Assembly: GCF_003885045.1 (NCBI RefSeq)
Contig: NZ_RHJS01000002.1
Location: 4,829,302 to 4,893,301, forward strand
Length of the DNA: 64,000 bases
Origin: Schaedlerella arabinosiphila
Lineage (GTDB): Bacteria > Bacillota > Clostridia > Lachnospirales > Lachnospiraceae
Direction: 5' to 3'
Part shown: piece by piece, positions 18,125 to 26,310 of the stretch
Position numbering within the stretch: position 1 is the first letter of the stretch
Layout of the letters: every line of letters starts with the position of its first letter
The notes under the pieces: generated by a model
What the model saw: the letters and a program-made list of their open reading frames with translations, nothing else
Told to the model about the DNA's origin: nothing
Database searches by the model: none
Position numbers and translations under genes: made by a program

Positions 18125-19780
18125 TTAAGCCCAGATTGACCTCATGCAGAAAACCTCTGCCCTCTTGATACATTCAGGTGTATCTGTATGTAATATGAAA
18201 CATCCGGCATCTGATGTGTCATAAAACAACTTGGTTCCTGCCGCCTCCCCATCATTTACATAAATCTCGGCAGTACGGCGGTCTACGAATATCTCCAGCT
18301 TCTCTACCCGGTCTACATCCGCCGGAAACGTGACATGCTCGCTCTTCACTCCATAGGTCCTGAGCCGGAGCCCTTTCTCATCATAGATGAGAAGCATCCT
18401 GCTCCCGCCGTTTTCAGACAGGCAGATGGAAAATGGACAGTCTCCGTCAAATTCCAGCTCTGCCTTGTAGGCATTGGGGGTAATGTCTTTCAGGCTGATC
18501 TCCTCCCCATGCCCCTGGTACAGCGCTCCCATCTTCAGGACCTCTATCTCTTTTACCGGAGTCAGATACAGACGGTGATCCCGGATGTGCATTTCTCTGG
18601 GGATCGTCATGCTTCCGCAGACGCCGTTTTCCTCCTCCTGATGCTCTCCGTAAAAATCAGAGATCCAGCCGATACTGATCCTTCTGCCATCATGTTCGAA
18701 GCTCTGCATCGCGTAACAGTTTCCGCAGAAGTCGAACCATCCTCTGCTCTCCTCTGTAAATATCCCTTCTTTAAAATCTCCCACATGATATCTGCTCATC
18801 TGGTATCTGCCGAACGGGTCCTGATGGTGCATCAGAGCTCCGATCACCAGATATTTCCCGTCAAGCTCCATAAAATCCGGGCATTCTACACAGCGGATCC
18901 CGTCTTCCTCCTCGGTCAGCAGCGGGCCTGTATACTCCCAGCTCTCCATATCCTCTGATTCATATTTCAGGATCGCCGCCTTTCCCTCCAGGGCGCTGCC
19001 GAGTACCATCTGCCATCTGCCGTCCGCCCGCATCACCTTGGGATCTCGGAAATCAGGGGATGCCCCTGCAGGTCTCTCCCCGATGACCAGCTCCTCTTTC
19101 GTAAAATGCAGCATGTCACTGCTCTTCATCCTCCACTGCTGCTGCAGGATCTGTTCGACTTTCCCGCGCGGCTCCCTGCTTCGGGTCAGATAGAAGACCA
19201 CTTCATCCCCCATCACTGCCGCAGAACCGGAAAAGGCTCCTCCATCCAGCTCATCCGGGTATCTCAGTATCTCCTCCTGGGGTTCTAAGGCAACCGGAAG
19301 GTGCGTCCAGTGGATCAGATCCCGGCTTGCCGCATGTCCCCAGTACATATGGGACCATTTCTGGCTATGGGGATTAAACTGATAGAACATGTGGTAATAT
19401 CCCTGAAACCAGCACAGCCCATTGGGATCATTGATCCAGTTCTTCCAGGGTGTAAAATGATATGTCTCCCGGATTGGAGAATCGTACCAGTCCGACTCCC
19501 GCATCCTTATAAATCTGCCGTTCTCATCCTGTTCCAGATAGCAGACGCCTTCATCCAGGATATTCTCACATCCGCTCAGATAGCAGATCGAGACCTGACA
19601 TTCTTCACAAAGGATCTCATACTCCGTATTCTTATCCACCGGGATCTGAATCCATTTATAAGAGGCCTGCCCCGCAGGGATCTCCTGACATTCCCCGTCA
19701 TTGGAAATCACACGGACGCTTCCTCCTGCCTGTAAAGCCTTGGCAAATATCTCCAGCCTTGTATACTTTCCTGTATTCAT
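18125..19780 (-). CDS. GH32 family beta-fructofuranosidase
   Basis: 551-residue glycoside hydrolase family 32 enzyme (sucrose or fructo-oligosaccharide hydrolase). The three catalytic motifs are present: WINDPNG with nucleophile Asp118, FRDPK with Asp245, and VECPD with acid/base Glu298. There is an extra N-terminal region of about 105 residues before the catalytic five-bladed propeller and a C-terminal beta-sandwich (from about 420). No signal peptide is visible, so it acts inside the cell on sugar imported by the ABC system. RBS AAGGAGGAGACAG. It is the first gene of the operon behind two LacI-type operators. Confidence 0.92.
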   Translation of the reverse strand: MNTGKYTRLEIFAKALQAGGSVRVISNDGECQEIPAGQASYKWIQIPVDKNTEYEILCEECQVSICYLSGCENILDEGVCYLEQDENGRFIRMRESDWYDSPIRETYHFTPWKNWINDPNGLCWFQGYYHMFYQFNPHSQKWSHMYWGHAASRDLIHWTHLPVALEPQEEILRYPDELDGGAFSGSAAVMGDEVVFYLTRSREPRGKVEQILQQQWRMKSSDMLHFTKEELVIGERPAGASPDFRDPKVMRADGRWQMVLGSALEGKAAILKYESEDMESWEYTGPLLTEEEDGIRCVECPDFMELDGKYLVIGALMHHQDPFGRYQMSRYHVGDFKEGIFTEESRGWFDFCGNCYAMQSFEHDGRRISIGWISDFYGEHQEEENGVCGSMTIPREMHIRDHRLYLTPVKEIEVLKMGALYQGHGEEISLKDITPNAYKAELEFDGDCPFSICLSENGGSRMLLIYDEKGLRLRTYGVKSEHVTFPADVDRVEKLEIFVDRRTAEIYVNDGEAAGTKLFYDTSDAGCFILHTDTPECIKRAEVFCMRSIWA

Positions 19781-19800
19781 CTGTCTCCTCCTTACTTATG

Positions 19801-19814
19801 TGAAACCGATTCCA
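19801..19814. promoter_or_regulatory. LacI-type operator 1
   Basis: TGAAACCGATTCCA fits the LacI-family consensus TGNAANCGNTTNCA, with the central CG. It lies 21 bases upstream of the GH32 start and next to a TATAAT (ATTATA on the plus strand at 19819-19824), so a bound repressor would block transcription. Confidence 0.7.
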
Positions 19815-19879
19815 TACCATTATACTCTTTTATATTTGCTCTTTTTTTTGTATACTTGCTTTGTTTTTCTATATTTTGT

Positions 19880-19893
19880 GGAACCCGTTCCAT
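19880..19893. promoter_or_regulatory. LacI-type operator 2
   Basis: TGGAACCCGTTCCA has perfect six-base arms TGGAAC/GTTCCA. Its centre is 79 bases from that of operator 1, compatible with repression by looping. It lies between the lacI-type terminator and the GH32 promoter. Confidence 0.7.
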
Positions 19894-19966
19894 AAACGTA
19901 ATTGTAGTATTGATTGTAAATTTTGTCAATCCTGTATTTCTTTTTTTCTCTTATGGCAGCAAAAAA

Positions 19967-20005
19967 AGAGGATTTTGTCTTGTGCATTTTGTACAAAATC
20001 CTCTT
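19967..20005 (-). terminator. Terminator of the LacI-type regulator gene
   Basis: Perfect 13-base stem AAGAGGATTTTGT / ACAAAATCCTCTT with a 13-base loop. On the minus strand it is followed by a T tract (CTCTTTTTTTGC) and lies about 75 bases after the regulator stop. Confidence 0.85.
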
Positions 20006-20079
20006 ATCTTATTTTTTACTTATCTATTTTCAACAAATCTGCATCGTATTTTTTTCGCAATTTTACCAAAGGTTTTCCT

Positions 20080-21057
20080 CTATACCGTTCCTCCCCGCTG
20101 TATCTCTACATCTAAAATCAACCGGCTCGGTACATTTTTCCTCTGTTCCACCATATCCAGAAGGGCATTCACGGAAATCTCCGCCAATAATTCTACATTT
20201 TGCCTAATAGCAGTCAGCTGCGGATACACCATGCCGGAAGGCGCCATGGCGTCAAAACCTATGATGGAGAGGTCTTCCGGCACCCGAATCCCTTTTCTCT
20301 GCGCCACATTCAGACAGGCAAGCGCGGCCAGGTCTGAGCCGAAGATCCCGTCAACATCCGGATGAAGCCGAAAAATCTCCTCCGCCATCTTATAATGCGC
20401 TTCCCAGCTGAATATATTCCACCCCATCTCTTCCTGAAGCACGGCAACAACCCCGTTCTCTTCTAATATCTGTCTGAATGTCCTGTACCTGTCATTTGCC
20501 ATAACGTTGGGGGATATTCCTGAGACAAGAAACACCTTTCTCCGGCGGGCCTCAAGCATGAGCTCCGCCGCCAGCTTCCCGCCTTTCGCATGATCACAGC
20601 CGATCAACGGGATTCGTGACCCCAGGTCACGGTCAATGGATACGATCGGTTTCGTCTGCTTCTGGTATTCTTCTACCTCAAGGCCGTGGGATGCTGTGAT
20701 GATCCCGTCCACGATATTTCGCTCAAGCATATCCAGATATTCCTGCTCCCGCCTGCTGATACCCACGGTATTGCAGATCATCGTCTTATATCCCTGTTCA
20801 TATAACTCCATCTCTATATGCTTGACAAGCGAAGAGAAGAACGGATGCTCCAAATCAGGCACGATCACGCCGACGATCCCCGTTTTATTATGATACAGGT
20901 TCCTTGCCAGTTCATTAGGTGTATAATTCAGCTTCTTTGCCGCCTTCTCAATCTTCTTCCTTGTCTCCGGTGAAACGTACCCCGAACCGTTCAATGCCCT
21001 TGATACCGTCCCGACCCCTACGCCTGCTTCCTGCGCTACTTCTCTGATACTTGCCAT
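20080..21057 (-). CDS. LacI family transcriptional repressor
   Basis: 325-residue regulator. N-terminal helix-turn-helix ASIREVAQEAGVGVGTVSRA (residues 2-21) with hinge region GYVSPETRKKIEKAAKKL, followed by a periplasmic-binding-protein-like sensor domain (GIVGVIVPDLEHPFFSSLV, then FGSDLAALACLN). It probably represses the GH32/ABC operon just downstream through the two operators found there, with a fructoside-derived inducer. It is transcribed separately from the operon, ending at the hairpin 19967-20005. Confidence 0.9.
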   Translation of the reverse strand: MASIREVAQEAGVGVGTVSRALNGSGYVSPETRKKIEKAAKKLNYTPNELARNLYHNKTGIVGVIVPDLEHPFFSSLVKHIEMELYEQGYKTMICNTVGISRREQEYLDMLERNIVDGIITASHGLEVEEYQKQTKPIVSIDRDLGSRIPLIGCDHAKGGKLAAELMLEARRRKVFLVSGISPNVMANDRYRTFRQILEENGVVAVLQEEMGWNIFSWEAHYKMAEEIFRLHPDVDGIFGSDLAALACLNVAQRKGIRVPEDLSIIGFDAMAPSGMVYPQLTAIRQNVELLAEISVNALLDMVEQRKNVPSRLILDVEIQRGGTV

Positions 21058-21320
21058 TTTTGTTTCCTCAATTTACTTTTTATGATTGATTCAATTGCCG
21101 GGCAGCATTTCATTGATCAGGCTGACCGATCCTCCCTTATCCGCATAGATGTCATTTCTGATACTGGTAAATCCGCTGTTTTGCGGATTCAAATACATGC
21201 CTGCGGCACACCACCTCCCACTCAGCCTGTCAAAGACCTGGAAGCAATATCGGTTCTGTTAAAAAGAATAGCACCTGGATTCTTTCCCTGTCAATCACTT
21301 TCCGTCAAACCGTGATATTG

Positions 21321-21527
21321 TTACCAGACCATATGGCTGATCTGCTCCGTAACTGCTTTTAATTCTTTTTCCAGATCTGCCTGCGTCTGCATATCATGAA
21401 GCTGCATGGCCAGGCGGATCTGCATATTCAGAGAGCATTGCTGATCCTTTAATAATGTAAACTTTGTCTTCCTGATATCCAGCGAAAGGGGTTCTATCTG
21501 ATTATTTTCTATTTGATTATTTTCCAT
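21321..21527 (-). CDS. Small protein divergent from a two-component system
   Basis: 68-residue protein that I do not recognise. The N-terminus is an internal repeat, MENNQIENNQIE, coded by a duplicated 15-base unit. The remainder is helical and charged (LLKDQQCSLNMQIRLAMQL) with no transmembrane segment. It has a strong ribosome site (AAGGAGAATTTCAT) and a promoter with an OmpR-type direct repeat at the activator position, so it is very probably expressed under control of the divergent response regulator. The gene starts 192 bases from the regulator gene. Confidence 0.6.
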   Translation of the reverse strand: MENNQIENNQIEPLSLDIRKTKFTLLKDQQCSLNMQIRLAMQLHDMQTQADLEKELKAVTEQISHMVW

Positions 21528-21557
21528 ATGAAATTCTCCTTTTTCCTGTTTGTATTT

Positions 21558-21591
21558 ATTCTAAGAGGGCTTGTTAAACTCAATTTAAACT
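21558..21591 (-). promoter_or_regulatory. OmpR-type response-regulator box and -10 for the small protein
   Basis: Two identical heptamers TTAAACT at 21574-21580 and 21585-21591 have an 11-base period, the spacing for tandem OmpR/PhoB-family monomers. Read on the minus strand they are AGTTTAA repeats, and a -10 element TAGAAT (21563-21558) follows ten bases later. There is no good -35, which fits an activated promoter. The transcript would lead into the 68-residue protein. Confidence 0.55.
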
Positions 21592-21719
21592 CTCTGCTTC
21601 TAAATATGAAAAATATGTGAAATCCTCATATTCTTTAGATTCCGTTTAACTTTCTGTGTTACAATTTTCGCAAATAGATCCGTGATGATCAATGTTCAAA
21701 ATGATATGGAGGACTTCCC

Positions 21720-22403
21720 ATGCTGCAGATTTTAATTGTAGATGATGATAAGAATATACGCCGTTATCTGGCCGCTGTTTTAACCGAGGCCGGATACTCT
21801 GTTTCCTGTGCGTACTGCGCCCAGAAAGCGCTGGAGATTATGGAAAATGAAAAGATCGACCTGATCGTGCTTGACATCATGATGCCGGGCATGGATGGCT
21901 ATGCCTTTGCAAAGCTTCTGCGGGACTGCGGCAGCGATATCCCGATCCTGATGCTCTCCGCGAAACAGCTTCCGGAGGATGTCAAGGAGGGCTTTCTGTC
22001 GGGGACGGACGATTATATGACCAAGCCTGTAAACGAAGCGGTCATGCTTCTTCGGATCAAGGCTTTGCTCAGAAGGGCGAAGATCATTTCCGACCGCAGG
22101 CTCACGATCGGCACAACCGTACTGGACTATGATTCCATGACTGTAAAAAACAGCGAGGGCAGTCAGCTCCTCCCCCAGAAAGAATTTCAGCTTTTATACA
22201 AGCTGCTGTCCTATCCGAACAAAATATTTACCCGCATGCAGCTTATGGAGGATATCTGGGGGCCGGCCTCCGATTCCACGGACGCGACGGTCAGCGTCCA
22301 CATCAACCGTCTCAGGAAACGTTTTGAAGACTGCAGGGATTTTTCCATTGTCACCATACGGGGGCTGGGCTATAAGGCGCAGGTAGAGGAGGATCTGGTA
22401 TGA
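21720..22403 (+). CDS. OmpR-family response regulator
   Basis: 227-residue two-component regulator. Receiver domain: acidic pocket VDDDKN (residues 7-12), phospho-acceptor Asp51 in LIVLDIMMPGMDG, and Lys in YMTKPV near 102. C-terminal winged helix with FQLLYKLLSYPNKIFTR and VSVHINRLRKR near 190. GGAGG lies 12 bases before ATG 21720. Its stop codon overlaps the first of two mini-ORFs that lead to the kinase gene. Likely targets are the divergent promoter with the TTAAACT repeat and its own operon. Confidence 0.92.
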   Translation: MLQILIVDDDKNIRRYLAAVLTEAGYSVSCAYCAQKALEIMENEKIDLIVLDIMMPGMDGYAFAKLLRDCGSDIPILMLSAKQLPEDVKEGFLSGTDDYMTKPVNEAVMLLRIKALLRRAKIISDRRLTIGTTVLDYDSMTVKNSEGSQLLPQKEFQLLYKLLSYPNKIFTRMQLMEDIWGPASDSTDATVSVHINRLRKRFEDCRDFSIVTIRGLGYKAQVEEDLV

Positions 22404-22473
22404 AAGAGCATGCAGAGGAGGCGCTGGTATGAAAGAACAGGCAGAGGAGGATCTGATATGAAAGAACAGGCAG
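22384..22473 (+). repeat. 29-bp tandem repeat spanning RBS and start codon of the kinase gene
   Basis: The unit ATGAAAGA.CA.GCAGAGGAGG....CTGGT recurs with a 29-base period beginning at 22400, 22429 and 22458; the end of the response-regulator gene (GTAGAGGAGGATCTGGT) forms a further partial unit. Each unit contains AGAGGAGG followed by an ATG. Because 29 is not a multiple of three, units one and two make ten-codon ORFs (22400-22432 and 22429-22461), each ending in a TGA that overlaps the next ATG (ATGA). The third ATG, 22458, opens the kinase. Confidence 0.85.
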
Positions 22474-23507
22474 GCGTCCGCGTCAAAATGACGTTGTTAA
22501 CTACAGGTTTTGTTTTCATCTTGCTGGTTCTGACCATGTCTGCCAGCAATGCGATCATTATTTTCGCCATAAGACACGGCTGGATCAGCGCAGAACCAGG
22601 AGCACATTTGAAACCGTTTCTGTTCCAGAGCGGTATCATCAGTATCGTCATCGGCACGACCATTTCCTTTTTTATAAGCCATTTTCCCCTGCGTCCGCTC
22701 CATACGCTGATCGACGCGATACACGAGGTTTCTGCGGGGAACTATGATGTAAAAATCCATCTGGAACATCCGAAAGAATTTCAGAAGCTTTCCGAATGTT
22801 TCAACCAGATGACAGAAGAACTGGCCGGAATCGAGATGTTCCGTTCTGACTTTATCAACAATTTTTCTCATGAATTTAAGACGCCCATCGTCTCCATCCT
22901 GGGCTTTGCCAAGCTGCTGAAGAGCCAGAAGCTGGATGCCTGCCAAAGCCGGGAATATCTGGACATTATCATTGAGGAATCCCGGCGGCTCTCCGAGCTG
23001 TCCGCAACCGTGTTAAACCTTTCCAAAGTGGAAAGCCTGACCCTTCTGACGGACAAGACCGACTTTTCCTTGAGCGAACAGATTCGGGAGGCCATCCTGC
23101 TTCTGGAAAGCAAGTGGTCGAAAAAGCAGATTGACTTTGATATTGATATGAAAGAGGTCATGATCCGGGCAAATGAGCCTCTCCTAAAACAGGTTTGGAT
23201 GAACCTGCTGGACAATGCGGTCAAGTTTTCCCCGGAAAAGGGCTGTATTGCTGTGGCTCTGCATTTGGAAAATGGACATGCGGTTTTCACGGTGAAGGAT
23301 CAGGGGGCAGGTATGGATGAAACGATACAGAAATATATTTTTGATAAATTTTATCAGGGGGATACGTCTCACAATATGGAGGGAAATGGGCTTGGTCTGC
23401 CGCTTGTAAAGAGGATTTTAGAACTGCATAAAGGGGAGGTTGCTGTGAGAAGCAGGGCCGGGGAAGGGAGTGTTTTTGTTGTCAGGGTTTTGGTGGATGG
23501 GAAGTAA
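22458..23507 (+). CDS. Sensor histidine kinase
   Basis: 349-residue membrane kinase partner of the upstream regulator. Two transmembrane segments (about residues 10-35 and 55-75) flank a short extracytoplasmic loop; then HAMP (PLHTLIDAIHEVSAGNYDV), HisKA with phospho-accepting His in NNFSHEFKTP (about 136), and an ATPase domain with N box NLLDNAVKFSP and G boxes GAGMD and GNGLGLPL. The start at 22458 (MKEQAGVRVKM) is the last ATG of a 29-bp tandem repeat; an upstream in-frame extension to 22410 would read through the repeat and is less likely. Confidence 0.88.
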   Translation: MKEQAGVRVKMTLLTTGFVFILLVLTMSASNAIIIFAIRHGWISAEPGAHLKPFLFQSGIISIVIGTTISFFISHFPLRPLHTLIDAIHEVSAGNYDVKIHLEHPKEFQKLSECFNQMTEELAGIEMFRSDFINNFSHEFKTPIVSILGFAKLLKSQKLDACQSREYLDIIIEESRRLSELSATVLNLSKVESLTLLTDKTDFSLSEQIREAILLLESKWSKKQIDFDIDMKEVMIRANEPLLKQVWMNLLDNAVKFSPEKGCIAVALHLENGHAVFTVKDQGAGMDETIQKYIFDKFYQGDTSHNMEGNGLGLPLVKRILELHKGEVAVRSRAGEGSVFVVRVLVDGK

Positions 23508-23561
23508 AAAATCCCGGGGGAAGCTGATGGGGAATCAAAATACCAGCGTCGTTTTCCCTGT

Positions 23562-23630
23562 CAGCATCGGAATTTGATAGCTGTCATTACCTGTTCGACT
23601 GTCCATCTCATGGTATCCATCAGATTTTTT
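23562..23630 (-). pseudogene. Remnant of an Rpn-type gene 3' end
   Basis: About 70 bases that match the 3' end of the Rpn-type genes at 31.2 and 32.1 kb (for example CATGGTATCCATCAGATTTT, with the preceding TGTCCA and CTGTCATT). No gene remains around it. It lies between the kinase and the VanZ-like gene. Confidence 0.55.
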
Positions 23631-23703
23631 AGAAATATTTAAGAAATAATAAAGATTAAAATAAATAAAACTTATTATTATTAGTGTCAAAGGAGGGATT
23701 TAA

Positions 23704-24201
23704 GTGAAATCGAAAAGGTTTACTTTAGGATTATTGATATTTTATTTGCTTGCTTTGACATGGATTATTATTTTTAAGCTGCAGTTTTCCTTTGAAAATT
23801 TACCACACATAAAAAGCATCAATTTAATTCCGTTTGGTCAGTCAGTTGTAGTTAATGGAAAAATGGATTTTGGAGAGATTATTCAAAATGCGTTAGCCTT
23901 TATACCTTACGGCTTATTTATGCATGTTTTATGGGAAGAAACGTCTTTGCCAAAACAATTCATACCTATTATTTGCACAAGCCTTATATTTGAAATAGTA
24001 CAGTTTATATTTGCTATTGGGGCAAGTGATATTACAGACATTATTTCCAACTCATCAGGCGGAATCGCAGGAATTGCTATTGCTGTTTTTATTTCAAAAG
24101 TGTCAAGAACAGGCTGGATAAAATTTATAAACATTATCAGTTTTATTGGTGCAATTATTTTAACATTATTTATTGCGATTTTACTTTTGGCTAATATGTA
24201 A
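23704..24201 (+). CDS. VanZ-like membrane protein
   Basis: 165-residue VanZ-domain protein with four hydrophobic segments. Family features: an N-terminal helix LGLLIFYLLALTWIIIFKL, NLIPFG after it, the central GDFGEIIQNALAFIPYGLF-type motif (here MDFGEIIQNALAFIPYG), EIVQFIFAIGASDITDIISN and a final helix. VanZ proteins lower teicoplanin susceptibility in Enterococcus, but most homologues have no assigned role. It starts at GTG 23704 behind AAAGGAGGGATTTAA. The gene is AT-richer than its neighbours. Confidence 0.85.
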   Translation: MKSKRFTLGLLIFYLLALTWIIIFKLQFSFENLPHIKSINLIPFGQSVVVNGKMDFGEIIQNALAFIPYGLFMHVLWEETSLPKQFIPIICTSLIFEIVQFIFAIGASDITDIISNSSGGIAGIAIAVFISKVSRTGWIKFINIISFIGAIILTLFIAILLLANM

Positions 24202-24244
24202 ATCGCTATTTAATCCAAATAACAGCCGCCAAAGCTGTCTGCAG

Positions 24245-24420
24245 ACGTTATTGTTTACACGGCGCCGTGCACCCTGCTGCACGGCGTCCGGCCAATAAAG
24301 TAACATTTGCCATAATATCCAGCCCGTCTACACTCCGTTCCGGTCCGTCCTAAACAAGCGTCGCTGGCGCTTAGGACCGCCGAAGGCGGCTTAAAATGGA
24401 CTGGATACTGTTACTGGAGC
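24245..24420. repeat. Dispersed palindromic intergenic repeat, copy 1
   Basis: Contains the hairpin GCCGTGCA...TGCACGGC (24263-24284) followed by TCCGGCCAAT, then TATCCAGCCC ... TTAAAATGGACTGGATA. The same order of blocks occurs at 48302-48449, and its beginning at 52392-52446. No coding sequence was recognised in 24202-24442. Confidence 0.6.
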
Positions 24421-24442
24421 ACCCAAAGGGCGTGAATCAGGG

Positions 24443-25420
24443 TCATTCTACAACCGTATTCCATACAAGGATTATATTCAGGCTTCCTGCCAGTTTGTTT
24501 ACATCTTCCTTCCCAAGGCCGGTATATAACACGATCTTGTCCCCTGGTTCTTTCGCCCGGATCATCCGTTCGGCCATCTCATTCGCCCTGTTCTGTTCCC
24601 CAATCCCAATGCCTTCTTCCCTGCCTTCTTCCCTTCCTTGTTCCTTAAACAGCAGCATTGTTTCCTCTTCATTATACTCTGTGATACACATTGATTTCAC
24701 CTCCGCCCTGTGTCCAACCAGAAATGGCCTGATTTCAAAGTCCTCCGGAAGCTCATCGATTGCCTGATCAACGGCCTCCTCAATATCCTTATGTTTGCTG
24801 TATTCCCGAATCCGCTGGATCAGCCACGCATATTCCCCCAGAGGCTTGCAGGCATCCATCAGTTCTTTATTCTGCCCGTAATTGATATTGAGCATCCGTA
24901 CCCTTACTGCAATATCCGGCTCCATCTCCTTACTTCTTCCATCTGGATCCGGCTTCCTGCTTTCTTCTGCCTCTGTATCCCCGGGATTCTGCTTCTCCTT
25001 GCCTGCCCGGAATGCATCCTTTAATTCCAGGATTCGATCCATATAATTGTCCTGTCCGTTATAAAAAACGACCAATTTAGGGATTGGAAGCGCGACTAAT
25101 GTATCACCATAGATATTCAGTTTGTTCTCATGGATATATTTATCGTACAGCTTTGCGGCATACATCAGTTCCCTGACCGGCATATTGGGGTTATATGTGG
25201 CTTGCTGCTCATAAATGCTCATGATATCCGTAATGATAAATGAAACATCATTTTTCATCCCCATATAAAGAATATCTTCCATTGTCGTAATCTGGATACT
25301 GTCCGGATCCGTATGGAAGGAATGGTTCACTGCGTTATACAGGCTCAATGTCCATCTCTTATTTTCTTCCCTTCCAAATAGAAAGCAAAACAGGCGGTCC
25401 TTATGTTTGGTATTAATCAT
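24443..25420 (-). CDS. Rpn-type PD-(D/E)XK nuclease family protein
   Basis: 325-residue member of the Rpn/PDDEXK 'transposase-like' family frequent in Lachnospiraceae. The nuclease core reads MKNDVSFIITDIMSIYEQQA then NMPVRELMYAAKLY, in which the usual E-x-K is EQQ; a helical charged C-terminus repeats GREEGREEG. RpnA-type proteins of E. coli are DNA endonucleases that stimulate recombination; whether this one is active is unknown. Start 25420 has GGAGGAATCAAAC upstream. A long in-frame extension to 25489 lacks a ribosome site. Confidence 0.75.
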   Translation of the reverse strand: MINTKHKDRLFCFLFGREENKRWTLSLYNAVNHSFHTDPDSIQITTMEDILYMGMKNDVSFIITDIMSIYEQQATYNPNMPVRELMYAAKLYDKYIHENKLNIYGDTLVALPIPKLVVFYNGQDNYMDRILELKDAFRAGKEKQNPGDTEAEESRKPDPDGRSKEMEPDIAVRVRMLNINYGQNKELMDACKPLGEYAWLIQRIREYSKHKDIEEAVDQAIDELPEDFEIRPFLVGHRAEVKSMCITEYNEEETMLLFKEQGREEGREEGIGIGEQNRANEMAERMIRAKEPGDKIVLYTGLGKEDVNKLAGSLNIILVWNTVVE

Positions 25421-25679
25421 GTTTGATTCCTCCATCTGTGTTGTAAACAGGTATTTACTCAGCCCTATTCTGCAATAGGGATTATGCAAAAAAGCTGACT
25501 CTCTGCGCCTACATCCTGCATAGATATAGATGTACCGTTTTTTGATTACCCTGCACAGTTTTGGGGAAGCCGCCCTCTTTTTCTAAATTATAACATGTGA
25601 TTCCCTGGATTGCCATAAATATTTGCTGTCAAATTGTCTTTACAATTGCAGTCATACATAGTAAAATATTTGTAATCTA

Positions 25680-25692
25680 CCGACCGGTCGAT
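25680..25692. promoter_or_regulatory. Palindromic operator upstream of the TetR gene
   Basis: ACCGACCGGTCGAT contains the perfect ten-base palindrome CGACCGGTCG. It sits 16-27 bases upstream of the TetR start, directly before the ribosome site and after an AT-rich stretch with TAAAAT, a position that suggests autorepression and control of the downstream reductase genes. Confidence 0.6.
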
Positions 25693-25707
25693 AGAAAGGA
25701 GGAATGC

Positions 25708-26289
25708 ATGAACCATACGGAACGGAAAAATGAGATTATTGAGGCCTCCATCACGCTGTTTTGCGAGCGGGGGCTGGATCTGACATCCATGCAGGATATC
25801 GCCAATGCGGCAGGTATCTCCAAGGCAACCTTATATTTTTACTTTGACTCGAAAGCAGCGTTGATCCAGGAGGTACACCAGCATTGTTATCAGATGGATG
25901 TGGACGCCTGCAATTTCGGGGTGGAGCAGGAAAAGACGGCCATGGACAAGCTGTGCAGGAGGTTTCGCAATATCATCAGCTATTCCATGAGCCACCCCAG
26001 GGAATCCATGATCGAGCAGTTGTATACGGCCTCTCCGGTTTATTGCGGCATGCCCCTGCAGTGTAAAAAGGAATTTTACGCGGATATTGAAAAGATTGTA
26101 CTGGAGGGCAAGGAGAACGGAGAATTTAAAGAAAGCCCAAGCTGGCTTCTGACAACCGCATATTATGGTTTCGCCTGCCAGATTTACCTGAAGTTGAAGG
26201 AAGAACCGTCGTTATGGAATGAGGATACGTTCAATGCCTGTACCAAGATGCTCCGGGGAATGTTTTCTAAATGTGCGGGCGTTTCATAA
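25708..26289 (+). CDS. TetR/AcrR family transcriptional regulator
   Basis: 193-residue regulator. The helix-turn-helix is classic TetR: RGLDLTSMQDIANAAGISK near residues 20-38, followed by ATLYFYFDSKAALIQEV. The C-terminal ligand domain is about 140 residues and not diagnostic. Start 25708 lies behind AAAGGAGG; an in-frame extension upstream lacks a ribosome site and crosses the operator. It is followed after 21 bases by two large flavoenzyme genes on the same strand, so it very likely senses their substrate. Confidence 0.9.
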   Translation: MNHTERKNEIIEASITLFCERGLDLTSMQDIANAAGISKATLYFYFDSKAALIQEVHQHCYQMDVDACNFGVEQEKTAMDKLCRRFRNIISYSMSHPRESMIEQLYTASPVYCGMPLQCKKEFYADIEKIVLEGKENGEFKESPSWLLTTAYYGFACQIYLKLKEEPSLWNEDTFNACTKMLRGMFSKCAGVS

Positions 26290-26310
26290 TGTAAACCAGG
26301 AGGAAAGAAG

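Noticed and set aside
21082..21315. Possible 77-residue ORF between lacI-type gene and the small protein
   Set aside because: No ribosome site, no family signature and no conservation signal visible.
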